A stretch of DNA of 64,000 nucleotides from NCBI GenBank assembly GCA_034509925.1, contig CM067535.1:1348501-1412500 (forward strand), written 5' to 3'. Below, piece after piece: positions 24,101 to 37,152 of this stretch. The notes beneath the pieces were generated by a model. That model saw nothing but the letters and a program-made list of their open reading frames with translations. It had not been told where the DNA came from and ran no database searches. Positions within the stretch are counted from its first letter, which is position 1; every line of letters begins with the position of its first letter. The translations under genes and the position numbers were made by a program. The DNA comes from Hirudinaria manillensis (lineage: Eukaryota; Annelida; Clitellata; Hirudinida; Hirudinidae).

Positions 24101-24333
24101 CTTTAAATTTTTGTGAATTTAAATTTGGCTTTTTAAATACTTTGTGTCTGAAAAGAGTATCAAGCATATCATAGCAGGATGGTATCTTGTTCTCATTCAG
24201 ACCTCCTCTCCTTTTTGGGTCGTACATCAGCATCTGCCTGAGCCAAGCCTCGAAGTATACTTGAGAAGTACTAAAATTAAATTGGGATGCAAATGTATCA
24301 TTAATTATTTGAGATATCAATAATATTATATCT

Positions 24334-24364
<31 letters not shown>

Positions 24365-25378
24365 TTATATTAATAATATTTATACCTATGCCCAGGTAAA
24401 TAATATTTATTATATATATATATACAATAAAATAAGTTTTTGTAATAAGCATTTATTTTGAAAAATTAAAATTGCAAATGAAAGTGTGAATTAATTGGTA
24501 TTCTCTTATTTTTGAGATTTCATGATAATAATTAAAAAATAATAACAATGTTATTATAAGCATTGTAAATAAAATGATTTTTTGATGTAATAATTTATCA
24601 TAATTCACATATACTTGCAAGCTGACTCAACAAATCTTAATGACAACTGGATTTGAACTGAAATCTCAACCTTGAAAGTTTATTGTTTCTTGGCAGTCGA
24701 TCAGAATATATAGGCACAAGTTGGTTGTTGGGATATGCATAAATATCTTTGTCACTTTTGGACCTAACCACTTGAAGCCTGTTTTAAAAATTGGATAAGT
24801 AATTAAATCTGATGAACAGAGCCAATCATAACAAGTTGTGTTCATTCAAACAGCTGAATTCATTTTCAGCCAAAAACACAACAACATAAAACGCATGATG
24901 AGGACTTTAGATATTAGATATACTTTAGACATAAATTATTTATATAAATAAATTATATATAATTTTATATAATATTAATATTTTCTGAATGATTCAATAT
25001 ATATATAAATAAATTATATATAATTTTATATAATATTAATATTTTCTGAATGATTCAATATATATAAATAAATTATATATAATTTATTCCAGTAATTTTT
25101 TACCAGTTGAACATATCAGGAAATTGCATGAATGGCCTGAATCCACTGATGCACTCAAATATTGTTGTCCCCAAAGACCAATAATCCACTGTTCCAGTGT
25201 ATTCAGGCTTTGAGTTGCTTATCAACTCTGGTGCCTGATAACCAAATATGTTGTTTAATAATCAGTTAAAAACTGGTAACATTTCACAAATGAATGTAAT
25301 TCAATATTTAAAATAATTTAATATAATGCAATTATAATAATAATAGTAATAACAACAACAATAATAATAATAATAATA

Positions 25379-25438
<60 letters not shown>

Positions 25439-27329
25439 CCTAACACTAAATAAGTGCTTATATGTTTATTTTTCAAATTGAATTGTAAATAATTTTTATC
25501 ACTTTCAACATTTATTATATATTTAATTGATATAATACATCATTTCACCCTTGATAAAGAAGTGACTAAAAATAAATTAAATTTAGGAATTACTGCAATA
25601 TTTGGTCAAAAATGGAAAAAACAAATAAGTTTTAAAAAAATAAAAAATTGAATCTCATTGTCTGACCAGGTACTGAATCGTTCCAACAAAAGATGTACAA
25701 ATACTGTCTTGTGAGACCTCTTTAGCGTATCCAAGATCAATAATTTTATAAACAATCTGAAAATTAAAATGATTGCTTCTGTTATGGTTCATGTAATGAT
25801 AATATAAATAATAATTATAAATATTTATATATTTCATAATTTTTTATAATTATAAATATTATAATAATATAAAACCCTTAATTTCATCATTCCATTATTT
25901 TCTTTAAAGAGAACAGATACAAATTTATTAATGTTCATCATCATGTTTCATCTTAATTATAAGAAATAATCTTCCCAGAAAATTCCACAACAACAATAAT
26001 AATAATGCCATAATTTAATGTTATAAAATACATTATTATAGATTCTAAGAGCATAATTCTATAAACATTGGGAAATTTAAAAGACGGTTTGAATACAAAT
26101 TTTGAATCTTAAATTGTATTTTAAGCAAAGAAATGGCATGTCAAAGGATTAATTATCATATTATTCAGATAACTTCAAGTCGATGTTAACGATAAGAAAT
26201 TCTAAATTATTTGCAAATGAATACTTTATTAGAACACAAAGATACCCCACGCAAACACAAACACAAAGATACCCTATGCAAACACAAAGATACCCTATGA
26301 AAACACAAACACGAAGATACCCTACGCCCATGTAATTTGTGGAGTACAATGTTCTCTGGCTTCAGATCTCTATGGTAGATTCTCTGTTGATGCAAGTACT
26401 TTATTGCATCAGAGACATCATGGACTATTGCCTTCACTTGAATCTCCTCAAGACCGTACATGTTATGGGCATAATTCAATTCCTGGGTAAAATGAAAACA
26501 TGGACATAAATATATTGTATGTAATAAATTATGAGCAGCACAAATTTTGTCAATATTTTGGAAAATGTCTCATAAGCATGAAGATAACTTTAAATTAAAA
26601 TCAAAGCATCTTTAGTTTGAATATCAGCTAACTTGTGAATTTAAATCAGGATTATTTTTACATAAATATACTCATAAGCTTAGTAAATAGATTACGAAAT
26701 GACTTCCATAATGAATAAAATTAATACTTGAATACTATAATACTTCAATAATAATAATGTATTCAACACCTGATGATTCTGACAAGGGCTAACCAATTCT
26801 GACATGGTGATAACCAATTTTTATTATTGTTATTATGCAAATGTTTTTCAAAGCCAGGAATGAACATAACAAGACAGAAATGAAAGACAATTAACAATTC
26901 AATTTTATGGTATATATTGAATAATTATTAATATATTGAATGATAATACTTTAAAATCAGTCAAACCTTTCTTAAATCTCCACTGTTGCAATATTCCATG
27001 GCTAAAACTGGATTCGACAAATTATTGAATCCTTTTAGCTCCTCTGGAAGGGGTATGCTTTTGACGATATATGGACTATCCAGTTTCAACATGATGTCAC
27101 ATTCATTCTGCCATCTAACTTTCATTTTCTCAGTCATACTTTTTTGTTTACATTCCTTTACTACCAAATACGTGCCATCCTAATTAAAAAAAAATGTATT
27201 GAAAGAGTAATTGACGATTTCATTCGAAATATAACTTACTTTTTTGATAAAAAGACGTACGTCTCCAAAACCACCAGATCCTAACAAACTGTCTTTTTCT
27301 TTCCACTCATTGGTATGAGGAGGAGACAT
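21190..27329 (-). CDS. IKBKB-like: I-kappa-B kinase (IKK alpha/beta type)
   Basis: Ser/Thr kinase that phosphorylates I-kappa-B to release NF-kB. Kinase: glycine loop GSGGFGDV, catalytic Lys in [16 protein letters not shown], the IKK-specific DLGYAKE instead of DFG, and activation loop [10 protein letters not shown] with both regulatory serines, then APEL and DVDYW-like VDYWSLGT. A ubiquitin-like domain follows (23546-23764), then a helical scaffold/dimerisation region ending [14 protein letters not shown] as in vertebrate IKKs. Exons: 27240-27329, 26967-27179, 26321-26482, 25667-25756, 25104-25234, 24671-24778, 24141-24270, 23546-23764, 23361-23381, 23105-23239, 22943-23034, 22751-22866, 22603-22625, 22323-22358, 22124-22240, 22012-22048, 21837-21933, 21578-21722, 21328-21416, 21190-21247. 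Boundaries from 22.0 to 22.7 kb are tentative. The tail DLSLMNN shows no LDWSWL-type NEMO-binding motif. Confidence 0.93.
24942..25088. repeat. 61-bp tandem repeat in an IKK intron
   Basis: A unit with AATTATATATAATTTTATAT and TTTTCTGAATGATTCAATAT is repeated 2.4 times with a 61-bp period (TTTTCTGAATG at 24981 and 25042). Confidence 0.85.
25334..25437. repeat. (AAT)n microsatellite in an IKK intron
   Basis: Mostly pure AAT after a short AAC/AGT-interrupted start; lies between exons 25104-25234 and 25667-25756. Confidence 0.9.
26230..26330. repeat. Minisatellite carrying copies of an IKK 5' splice site
   Basis: Four variants of a 20-30 bp unit (plus strand AACACAAAGATACCCTATGC). On the coding (minus) strand each unit reads CATAGGGTATCTTTGTGTTT. 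The rightmost copy supplies the presumed donor of the exon that ends at 26321. Confidence 0.8.
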
Positions 27330-27707
27330 TTTTTTGACGTTTTAGAGATTACAAAGTGACTACTCAATATTAAATCAAACAGCAACACGGAAAAACATTT
27401 TCAGGATGTGGGATTTCCATAGTTGACCATCTAATGTTTTAGCGTTTCACCAATTAAAGTAAATGCACTAATTCATAATAGCTAGAAAATTAACGGAATT
27501 TGATAATCAAATTATTTGATTATGGCAAATTATTAATATCATTAAAACACTCATTAGCACTTAAAAAGTTTTGTGTCATCTCAGGTATGCACATGACAAC
27601 AAATTTAAGGTGGCTACTGTAGATACAATGCTCATATGACTGACACACCCACTAAATTTGATATAAAAACGATTTATTCTTGATGTTCTGAAATATACGA
27701 TAGAAAT
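27330..27707. promoter_or_regulatory. Probable shared promoter of IKK and NAGA
   Basis: 378 bp separate the divergent IKK and NAGA start codons. TATAAAAAC at 27662-27670 lies 38 bp upstream of the NAGA ATG, but it is too close to that ATG to be a sure TATA box. The call rests on gene arrangement. Confidence 0.45.
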
Positions 27708-29655
27708 ATGCTCAAGGCGATTGCACTAGCCTGCCTTTGCGTGGCTTTTACGGCAGCTCTCGACAATGGAGTTGCTAGGACTCCTCCTATGGGATGGATG
27801 AGCTGGGAGAGGTTCAGATGCAATATTGACTGCAAGAACGATCCCGACAACTGCATCAGGTTTTTAAATTAGAAATATTTGTATATTTCAAGACTTGGCC
27901 TTACCCGGTCTTACTTTGCAGCGAGAAGTTGTTCATGGACATGGCCGATAGAATGGCTGCTGATGGTTATAGAGAAGCTGGATACGAGTACGTCATTATT
28001 GATGATTGCTGGATGGCTAAGGAGAGAGATGAACGAGGAAAATTGCAAGCAGATCCTGAAAGGTTTCCTCATGGAATCAAGTGGCTTTCTGACTATGTAT
28101 GTACATTTGAAATTACCACTAATTCTTTTATTGAATACATTTTTTATGTGACACATATAGTTTTTTTGGATGACATTAAAATAATTGATTTTTTAATTCA
28201 TAGGTCCACTCAAAGGGACTGAAGTTTGGCATCTATGGAGATTTTGGCACAAAAACCTGTGGTGGTTACCCAGGCAGTGAATACTATCTTCAACTTGATG
28301 CTCAAACATTTGCTGATTGGGAGGTCGATTACTTCAAATTTGATGGATGCTACTCTGATCGTAAACAGTATGAAGATGGTGAGCCAAGTTACTTATACTG
28401 AGTTCAAAGATGAAATAATAGTTAACTCATTACTGAATAATAGCAGCAAGGCATGCCATGTTTGCAGAATTTTAAATTCACTAAGTTGCACTCTCTCAAC
28501 AGGTTATCCTATCATGTCATTCTTTTTGAATATCACTGGCAGACCAATAGTTTATTCATGCAGTTGGCCAGCCTACCAAGAATTGCATCAGGAAAAGGTA
28601 TGAGTTTGATATTACATTTTTAGAGTTGCAACTATTATCATGTAATTTATACTTGATTTATTTCTTCAGCCGAACTATGAAAAGATTGCCAAATATTGCA
28701 ACCTGTGGAGGAATTACAGAGACATTCAAGACTCGTGGTCAAGCGTTCAATCGATCGTTAAGTTCTTCGGAGATGATGGAAATGATTTCATGAAGTATGG
28801 AGCCCCTGGAAGTTGGAACGACCCTGACATGGTTTGTCAGCAAGCATGATCTAATTTATGCGAATTTGTAAATTTCAAGTGCTATTATTATGCTTTTAAT
28901 CTGTAATTCACAGTTGCAGTTGGTCTGATGGTATAAGCTTGTACTTCCTTAAGACTAATCCTTCACGATTTTTTTATTGAAATTTATTTCTTATATCTTG
29001 TTTCATTCAAATTTTGTCTAATATATGATACAATTCCATAAACGGAAATATATATATAGAGTATAATAGGTCAATGCAAATGGGAGATTCATTTTAAAAT
29101 TAAACATTCACAAACATACATCAATTCTAGATCATCATTGGCAACTTTGGCCTGAGTGAGGATCAACAAAAGAGTCAAATGGCTCTCTGGAGTGTCATGG
29201 CTGCTCCACTCATCATGTCCAACGACCTCAGAGACATCAAACCTTTCTCGAAATCACTCCTCCTCAATGCACGTGCCATCGCCATCAACCAGGATGCACT
29301 TGGTGTCCAGGGACGAAGAATCAACAAGAAGGTTAGCATTATTGTGATCGCCACTCATCCAAGTTCGCAAACATTAATCAGAACGTCTTCATAGGACGAC
29401 ACCATCGGCGTCTGGACCAAGCCCATCCTGCCGAAGGGCGACCTCGCCTTTGCCATAGCAAACAACGGCAACAAGACACCCACAAAGTTCAACATAAAGA
29501 TTTCTGATCTCGGTCTGCACAACCCTGCCGGCTACTACATCAACGAGGTTTTCGACGGAGTCCAACTGCCCAAAAAGTATCTGCCTTCAGACACTCTCTC
29601 AGTCAGGGTCAACCCCAGCGGCGTCTTCTTTGGAAGGGCCAGGCAGCTGTCTTGA
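27708..29655 (+). CDS. NAGA: Alpha-N-acetylgalactosaminidase (GH27 family)
   Basis: Lysosomal exo-glycosidase removing terminal alpha-GalNAc (and alpha-Gal) from glycoconjugates. Seven exons (27708-27859, 27922-28096, 28204-28378, 28503-28597, 28670-28831, 29131-29331, 29395-29655) give about 406 residues; the human enzyme has 411. A signal peptide ([20 protein letters not shown]) precedes [33 protein letters not shown] and [18 protein letters not shown] follow. The nucleophile Asp is in YFKFDGC and the acid/base Asp in SWNDPDM. In the specificity loop CSWPAY, Ser and Ala occupy the positions that are Glu and Leu in alpha-galactosidase A, which predicts GalNAc-type specificity. N-glycosylation sites such as NIT are present. 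Divergent from IKK and convergent with PAPSS. Confidence 0.95.
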
Positions 29656-30427
29656 ATGACATTCTTCAGCATTTTGCATTTTTTAAGCAATTTCAGACAC
29701 AATTTGTCTTAATGTTGACTTTTGTCATTTATAAAAAAAAGACTTGTGATTCATTGATTGCATTGTCATATTTATGAATGCATTTCACGAAAATTTCGAA
29801 TTAATTTGAAAAATGACATAAATTGAAAATAACGTACGAGGTACATTGCTTAAAGGTGACTTGGGTCAATTAAAAACGTTCAAAGTTGACTGATGTTGGC
29901 TGAGCGGTCGCAAAGGAGCTGGCCCCAATCCTGGAATAATGTTCCGTGTGCCACCGGTGCTTCCAGATGTTGCTTAAGTGGGAGTTCAAATAAAGCAATT
30001 GCTATTAAGGACCATCAATAACAATGCGAATCTGACAGCAGCAAACACAGAAATTGCATCCAAAAACATATTGAATCGTTGGATGATGTGAAATCTACTC
30101 ACGTATAACAAAAAACAATCTTAAAACAAAAAGCTTTGAACGGACACGTCAGATTAGAAACAGATCAATAAATAAAACCCAGGTCATGAACACAATTTGG
30201 ATAGGACAGGAAATGATGGGTTTAGAAATTTCAAGCATGATTCAAACACACAGAAAACCTAACTCCTGGGTTATGAAAATAAAAACTAATTTCACAGCTA
30301 AATTAACATTTAAATACTTAACATTTTCAGTTTCAAGATCCACTAAAAGTTAAAGAAATGCACCATATCCTGATAAAAGTCTTCTAAGAATCTCCGAGCG
30401 GAGCATTTTGCCAAACGTCTCGCATGA
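29656..30427. other. Convergent 3' intergenic region NAGA/PAPSS
   Basis: 772 bp holding both 3' UTRs. There is no tRNA, repeat or extra frame of note. A sequence near 29896 (GGCTGAGCGGTCGC) resembles a tRNA D arm but no T arm follows. Confidence 0.5.
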
Positions 30428-33400
30428 CTAATTTTCTCCGGCTCCGACCTCCTGGGAGATGCTGCGATAATATTCCACCATGACTTTCCAGGCACGTGGA
30501 GACATGAAGCCCTTGGGAGGGTCGATTCCAGCCTGGGCCATGGATCTCATCTTCGTTCCAGAAATGAAGACAAAGTCCTCTTTGTGATTCTCATCAAAGA
30601 AGTCCATCTTTTCTTTCTTTGCATTGTAAGCTGCTACTCTAAAAGGCACAATTTCCAACTGATCCAAGCCAGGAGCCATGGTGAGGACCTGATAACACAC
30701 CATGTTATTATTATTATTATTAAAATTAAAATTAAACCATAAGAATCACCATAACAGAAGGAAATATTAAAATAAAAAAATATTAAAAAATAGTTTTATG
30801 CTTTATGCTTCCAAAAAAAGATACAAATTTGGGAGGAGTACAGAATAAAAACTTAATTTTACATTATATTTAATTTATTGTAAATTATTACAATAATAAT
30901 AAAATATAATTATATTATTTATATTGATTTCTAACCTTAGCCCCATGAGAGGGTTCGTAAAGATCCTTCTTTGTGTCCGGATGCGGCATTCCAGCCGGGT
31001 CCCTGCCCACGATGTAGAAGTTGGCACCAGCTGACAACCTTGCCTTGGCATGCCACTGGACCTTTGAAATAAGAAAGGCATCAATTAGAATCCAACATGG
31101 CTTGAGCCATCTATTCATTCCTAAGCTAAGAGAAGATATATATCTTAATAATTTATATTTTAATGATACATATATATTTTAACAATATATATTTTAATGA
31201 TACATATTTATTTTAACAATATATATTTTAATGATACATATTTATTTTAACAATATATATTTTAAGGGGTCTTACCTCAGTCGGACCGGCGTACATCATG
31301 GGTGATGGGAAAATGGCCAGCACGGTGGACTTTGGATCGAGCACTCCATCCTCGAGAAGACAATGGTGCTGTTTGATCCTCCATGGCAGTGGAACGTCAT
31401 CATCTTTAGTCCATCCTCCTGCATTTTCATTCCACATTTTATTTGTTTCAAAATTTGTGCATTTACTAATTTCATGCCAGTTAAATTCTACCCAGAGGAT
31501 GGAGAAGAAGTATTGGATTCTTGAATCCCCTTTCCAGCAACTTTCTTCTGGTGTCAGAAATCAGAAGAGCGTGGCCGTTGTGAATCGGATTTCTCAGTTG
31601 AAAAGCGAACACGGCATCGGCCTTAAATCAACAAGATGGCAGCGATCGGATAATTGCATCTCGACTTTGAATTAATTTAATAATCCGACTAAAAGCACAT
31701 TTCAAAACAAACGTTGAGTTCTGAAAATTTATTCTTGAGTTGATTCGGAGTGAGTCTATAAGCGTCCAGTTCGTCATTCCACTTGATTGGTTCGAGAACT
31801 TCGAGGTCACCGCCGCACAGCCAATCGCCGCCTTCGTAAATCATCTAAAAATTAAAAGAATTTTTACTTGCATTATTGCGGTGCAATTCCATCAGTTCAA
31901 TTAGTTCAAACATTTTCTTTTTTCAAATTGAAATTTATGTCCAAAAAATAAAAATAAAAAGTAACAATAAAACTTCTCCAAGCTTGGACTTTGGCAAAAA
32001 GTCTTTTTAAATATTTTTCGTTGTTGTAAAAGTTTGTTTCGTTCAAAAAAAGAAACCACCAACCTTAACGTATGGATGGCCGTGATTAGAAGTACCAAAC
32101 TGTCTGGAACATCTTTCTTCCTTTCTGTGTTCGAAGAACTCGGGGCTTCGAAGAATTGCCACTCGTCTGCCACCGTACGACAGGGCAACGGCCTCCGACC
32201 CCTTGAGTCTCTCTTTGACCTCGGCAGAAATCGCCAAAACTATCGGAACAGACTGGTTGTTGTTGTGGCCAGCATCCAACAAGCATCCAAAATGAAGAAC
32301 TTGAAGATACTCTTTCTCTCTCATGAAGCCACTTAAGGGAGAGGCCCAACCCTCTGACAACACCTGGACCCACTGGAGATCTATCTGATGGAGATTACGA
32401 TAAAGTAAGTTGGTAAATGTTTATATTGTTAATTCAAAATGAGATTTGGTTTCAACAGTTTAAAAGAGGCAGAACAAGTTCTATTTCTAGGTGACAAATG
32501 GTTCAATTCCACTGAGCATCTATGACTGTATTACAATCAACAATTAATTGAGAGTTAAATAAATAAATAAATGAATAAATAAATAAATGAATAAATGCAT
32601 TATGCATCAATTTAAGTTAAAGTCCTGAAATGCACTATCTCAGTGCAAAATCTCCCAATCTCCAGAGACATAAACAAATCACCAGGCAGCCTTAAACAAA
32701 AGATGAAGTTCACAAGTGCACATTCACAAGATAATGAGGAGCACATGGTGGAGATAATGCCACAGTACAACAACTTAAGTCTAGCAGGCTAAGTTGAAGG
32801 CATTTCCTCTTTCTGTTATAACTAAGTTGTTCAAAGGTTGTCCAGATATGTATTTAAAAGGCTATTAATTAATGTATTGATTAATTAATTTATTTATTTA
32901 TTTATTTATAAACATTGTAAAAAAAAAACTTATATTATTACATAAAGTATAATGCAATATTATAATATTAATTAAATGGAATAAAAATTTATCAATAAAA
33001 TATTAACCCACAGGAAATGGAAAGATATTTTGAATTGAAAGTACCATCAACACTTGGATTTGATTTTTTAAGGAATGTTAAATAAATATTGTAAAAAAAA
33101 TATGTTCAAAATATTACATTTAAATAAATAAACTTCATTTCAAGCCAAGAGTTCTGATTTCATGTTAATGTTAGTTTTACAAACATTCAAACTTTTTCAC
33201 AAACGACATCTTTTCAGAATAGGAGAGGTCCATGCCTCCTATGCTCTGATGATTTTTTTTGCAATAGTACCCTTTTCACCCACCCATCCACTCCCCAAAT
33301 TGTGTCCCCAATTTGCATACATACATATGTACATACATACATAAATCTACATAAATATACACATGCAAATGCAGAACTAAAGATGGCAACAATTCACCAT

Positions 33401-35143
33401 ACCTCTGTAATCTGAATGGCTGGCAAGCTCTCCATCTCTTTCACAAACTCTTCCTTTTTGTCTTCAGGGACAAAGAGTTCTTTCACAAGATTCAAGTTAG
33501 TGTATGAAATGATACCCTGACCGACGATAAAAACAATACAATCAGCTATCACGTGAAAGTCGATCTAACGAATAATATGAAGTCGTTATCTAGTAATTCA
33601 CCAAAGCTAATCTAATCCATTTAAACACTATTTTAAAAGTAATTCTAAAATAATTTAACTTTCATGCCATCACCTTCTCGATAAGGCAATTGACAACTTC
33701 TTGGATACACTCATCAATGCTCAGTTCTCCTGCCCTTAAAACCAATTCTGGTTTCTCAGGAGGTTCATAGCCTTGGTCTATGCCAGTGAAACCTGGCAAA
33801 CAAAGCAAATAAGGTATTACTAATAAGTAACGTTAATAATAAAACCAATTACTATCATAATAATTAATTTATTATTTTTATAATTAAGCAAAGCTTCAAA
33901 CACATCCCTTTTCCAAATCACATTAAAAGTGTGCAAAACATAAAATAAAAAAAAACATAAAATGAAGGCTCTTTCAAATTCAAGGTTCAAATTCCTTCCA
34001 GCCGCTCTCCTCCACATAAAAATAAATAAATTTCAAGCGAAAAAGAATTGACACATCAATCACTTTCTTTCCTTTGTGAAACCAAATTCTATTAGGATAT
34101 CGTAGTAAGTAAGTTCGAGTAACATTTAATATCATATAATTTAATTTAACATGTATAATAGAATCAATAAAGCCAAATAAATGCCAAAACTGTTAGGAAT
34201 ACAAAAAAAAATCCAACCATGAATTTCTCCTTTCCTGGCTTTCTTGTATAATCCCTTTGGGTCTCTCATCTCACAAACTTCTAGCGAAGTGTTGACCCAG
34301 CACTCAATAAACAACAGTCCTGCATCTTCATGTATTCTCCTAGCTTCAAGTCGATCCTGTAAAATTTTTTAAGTCATTTAAGAATGCCATGCAAAACATG
34401 TTCTAAAGATTTTAAATCGTTTTGCGTGAAAACTTGATGTGAAAATATACTTTAATCATATATTTGACATAATTAGGAACAACAATAATAAAATTAATAA
34501 AAATTACCTGATGGACTGTTTAGTTAGTCTTACTTGCCTTAAATGCCAAGACCAGCAACAAATACATGTTTGAATGTTTAATTAATCCATATCTACATAT
34601 TGTATCACCTTTTTAAAAGGACTGATGAAACTGGTCAAACAAACGATGCCACCATCAGCAAAAAGTTTGGAAACTTCAGAAACTCTTCTTATATTTTCCT
34701 CCCTTTCTTTTGGACTGAACCCCAAATCTTTATTTAATCCAAATCTTATGTTATCCCCATCCAGACTGTACGAAGGGATGCCTCGGTCCACCAAGAACGA
34801 CTCCAGTGCAAAGGCCAACGTTGTTTTACCAGCAGCTGACAAACCTTTTATTGAGCAAATCAATAAATTTATCAAGCTACTCAATTAAAACTCTTGTTAA
34901 CATCTCAGAAACACACCTGTGAACCAAACCGTGCAACCTCGGAATCGACCTCCATTACCAAGAACTTGACCCCTCTTTGTTCTGGACACATGTTGTTTTT
35001 GATAAGTTACATCGGTTGCTCTTCTCTGGGAGCCATTGTTCTGTCGACAACGGTAAAACATCTTAACATATGTTTCTGTCAACTCGTAAGGACTAACTAC
35101 TAATGAAGATTCTTTTAAATACCTCAAAACCATTAGCCTGCAT
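30428..35143 (-). CDS. PAPSS: Bifunctional 3'-phosphoadenosine 5'-phosphosulfate synthase
   Basis: Makes PAPS, the universal sulfate donor, in two steps. The N-terminal APS kinase follows [20 protein letters not shown] (P-loop) with [20 protein letters not shown] and [19 protein letters not shown]. The C-terminal ATP sulfurylase carries [35 protein letters not shown] (HNGH motif), [44 protein letters not shown] and [10 protein letters not shown]. Twelve exons: 35123-35143, 34917-35040, 34609-34844, 34218-34356, 33674-33792, 33403-33516, 32064-32384, 31713-31844, 31492-31621, 31276-31418, 30936-31061, 30428-30688. They sum to about 621 residues (human PAPSS1 has 624). The domain order is the animal fusion. 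One oddity: the P-loop has Ala where vertebrates have Gly (GLSAAGKT), still within the Walker A pattern. The very short first exon (MQANGFE) is inferred. Confidence 0.97.
31148..31264. repeat. 34-bp tandem repeat in a PAPSS intron
   Basis: TAATGATACAT followed by a TATTTATTTTAACAATATATATTTT-like unit recurs at 31161, 31195 and 31229 (34-bp period), ending just before exon 31276-31418. Confidence 0.85.
32556..32598. repeat. (AAAT/GAAT)n repeat in a PAPSS intron
   Basis: About ten AAAT/AATG tetranucleotides within the long intron between exons 32064-32384 and 33403-33516. A TTTA run is also present at about 32890-32908. Confidence 0.8.
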
Positions 35144-36930
35144 CCTCACAAGTACGGGGACAACACTAAAGAACAGGCACTAGCGAGCGTCAGCGAGCAC
35201 GCCGTCTAATATAAGCACAGAGAAGTTCTTCAGACCCGTTGTAAGCAAATGGTGAGAACTGGATCTAACTGGAAAATATTGTTAATTGAAAACTTATATT
35301 AAAACGTACATTAAATAAAATACATTATAATATAAAGGCTATTTATATTTTAAAATCTTCGTTTTACTATGGTGATAGTTCGGGTTGGGCTCGTTACTAT
35401 TTCATCTTGATTTTATTCTGGAGAATGCTAATTATATCTTTAAGAACTCAAACATATATTTTATAAGTGAAATAAAATAATTTTCTCAATTGGACGAATT
35501 TTATGGACATCACTGTAACGCGATCATTTGAAGTCAAGGGTTATATTCTTTGTGGCACGTAACACTAGCACCATGCTATGAGAATGCAGTCAGATCTACA
35601 GAGGTTTCCGTAATAAATTTTTTGTCAGACTACCAACTAGTATTCGGCCTTAATCGATGTAATTGCTTTTGGTATAAATCCCACAATTTTTTTATATATT
35701 ATTGCAACACTTTAGCCTTTAAGAAATTTTCGATGTGGTTTGTTTGGAAATGTTAGAGCAAGATGAGGCGATGTATCATCTGCGATTACATCCTTATTAG
35801 GTATCATTGATCAGTGTCTCATAATTTTTGGATACTATCTAACTCTATGTGTTTTGGTGGAGATGATGAACTAAGTTATTAAGTGTGAAAACACTTTTGA
35901 GAAATTACTTAACAAAATGATATTCTGTCCAGGGGCTGACCTGGAACACATGGTAAGCCAGTAAACATGTAAAAAATCATTTTAAATGTTAATTGTGCCC
36001 TAATGGGACTTAAATATGATAGGTGGCGTATAAATTTAATAATGAAGATAAAGTTGAGTGAAATTAGTAGCAGGAAGTGTGCAGGAACGTCACGTCACGA
36101 TCTTTTCTTCATGCTCATAATATATTTATCAAAATTGCTTATTTTTAATAAATTTTTAAAAGATTTCAAAAGTCGGAGGAGACACCCAGTCATTACGAGT
36201 TTCATCCAAACTGAGTTGATATCTGACTTCCATACCAATCAAAGATCTAGAAAATTGAAGACCTACGTCTTGCATCCCTTACATAGTTTGACACGGAGCC
36301 TGCTCCTTTAGCAAATCCATCTCAGGAAATTGGTTCATCCAACTCAATTCAGTTCCGCCAATATTTGAAGTATCTGATTTTTTATATGGAAAGGAAAAAA
36401 AAAGTGTTATCACCTAAAATAAGTAATATTTGCCCTGCCCTCGACGAACTTTAAAGCCTGCCTCGCCATTGAGTCCTTGTCTTACAAAGAGATGCTTGAC
36501 ACAATTATGACTCATGGTGTGGTCTCCACAAAACCTGTAGTTTAATTAATGCCACCAGTGGAGGTCATAAATGAAAATTTCCACTTGTAATGCGGAAAGC
36601 TCTCATTTACGTATAATACTATTACAAACAAACGTTTGATTATCATTATTGTGTGACATGACATCTCTGTTTGATTTTTATTTTGTATACATCAAAAACA
36701 AACGGAAAAAAGCTAAAACGTAATTCTCTAATCTATAATTATGACACATATCAAAATTAAACAAGTGATCATCTAGACCGCAATAGCTCAATATCGAGAT
36801 TACTTTCCGCCTTTATGTAATAAACATGACGAAAGATTCGGAAATCAATACAACAATTTTAAAAAATCCCAGCTAGGAATTTTCCAGAAGGGACTACTTT
36901 TCATACATTAACGATCTGCGCAATTCGATG
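35144..36930. other. Intergenic, no gene recognised
   Basis: AT-rich sequence upstream of PAPSS. A few short open frames (for example 35550-35756 and 36003-36311) have no family similarity I can recognise and no splice support. No RNA gene or long repeat was seen. Confidence 0.5.
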
Positions 36931-36935
36931 ATCGA

Positions 36936-36976
36936 CCAATGGCATTCTTGTAACGACACGAGCGAGCTATAAATAG
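36936..36976 (+). promoter_or_regulatory. Upstream TATA-type core promoter
   Basis: CCAAT at 36936-36940 and TATAAATAG at 36968-36976, facing the plus strand. A transcript would start near 37000. It lies 219 bp upstream of a second TATA box and may be an alternative promoter of the same non-coding transcript. Confidence 0.4.
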
Positions 36977-37152
36977 AAACCTCCCTACTGTTTGTAAGAA
37001 AATAGTTCGTTAGAATAACCACTTTGATACATTATTACAATGTCATAAGTAACAATTAATATTAAAAAATATGAAATATTAAAAGATTAATCAATCCGGT
37101 GCTTTATTAATAAAAATGAAACAATTTCCATACATTTAGCAAAATGCGCAAA

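Noticed and set aside
29890..29970. Possible tRNA (GGCTGAGCGGTCGC resembles a D arm)
   Set aside because: No B box, T arm or matching acceptor stem.
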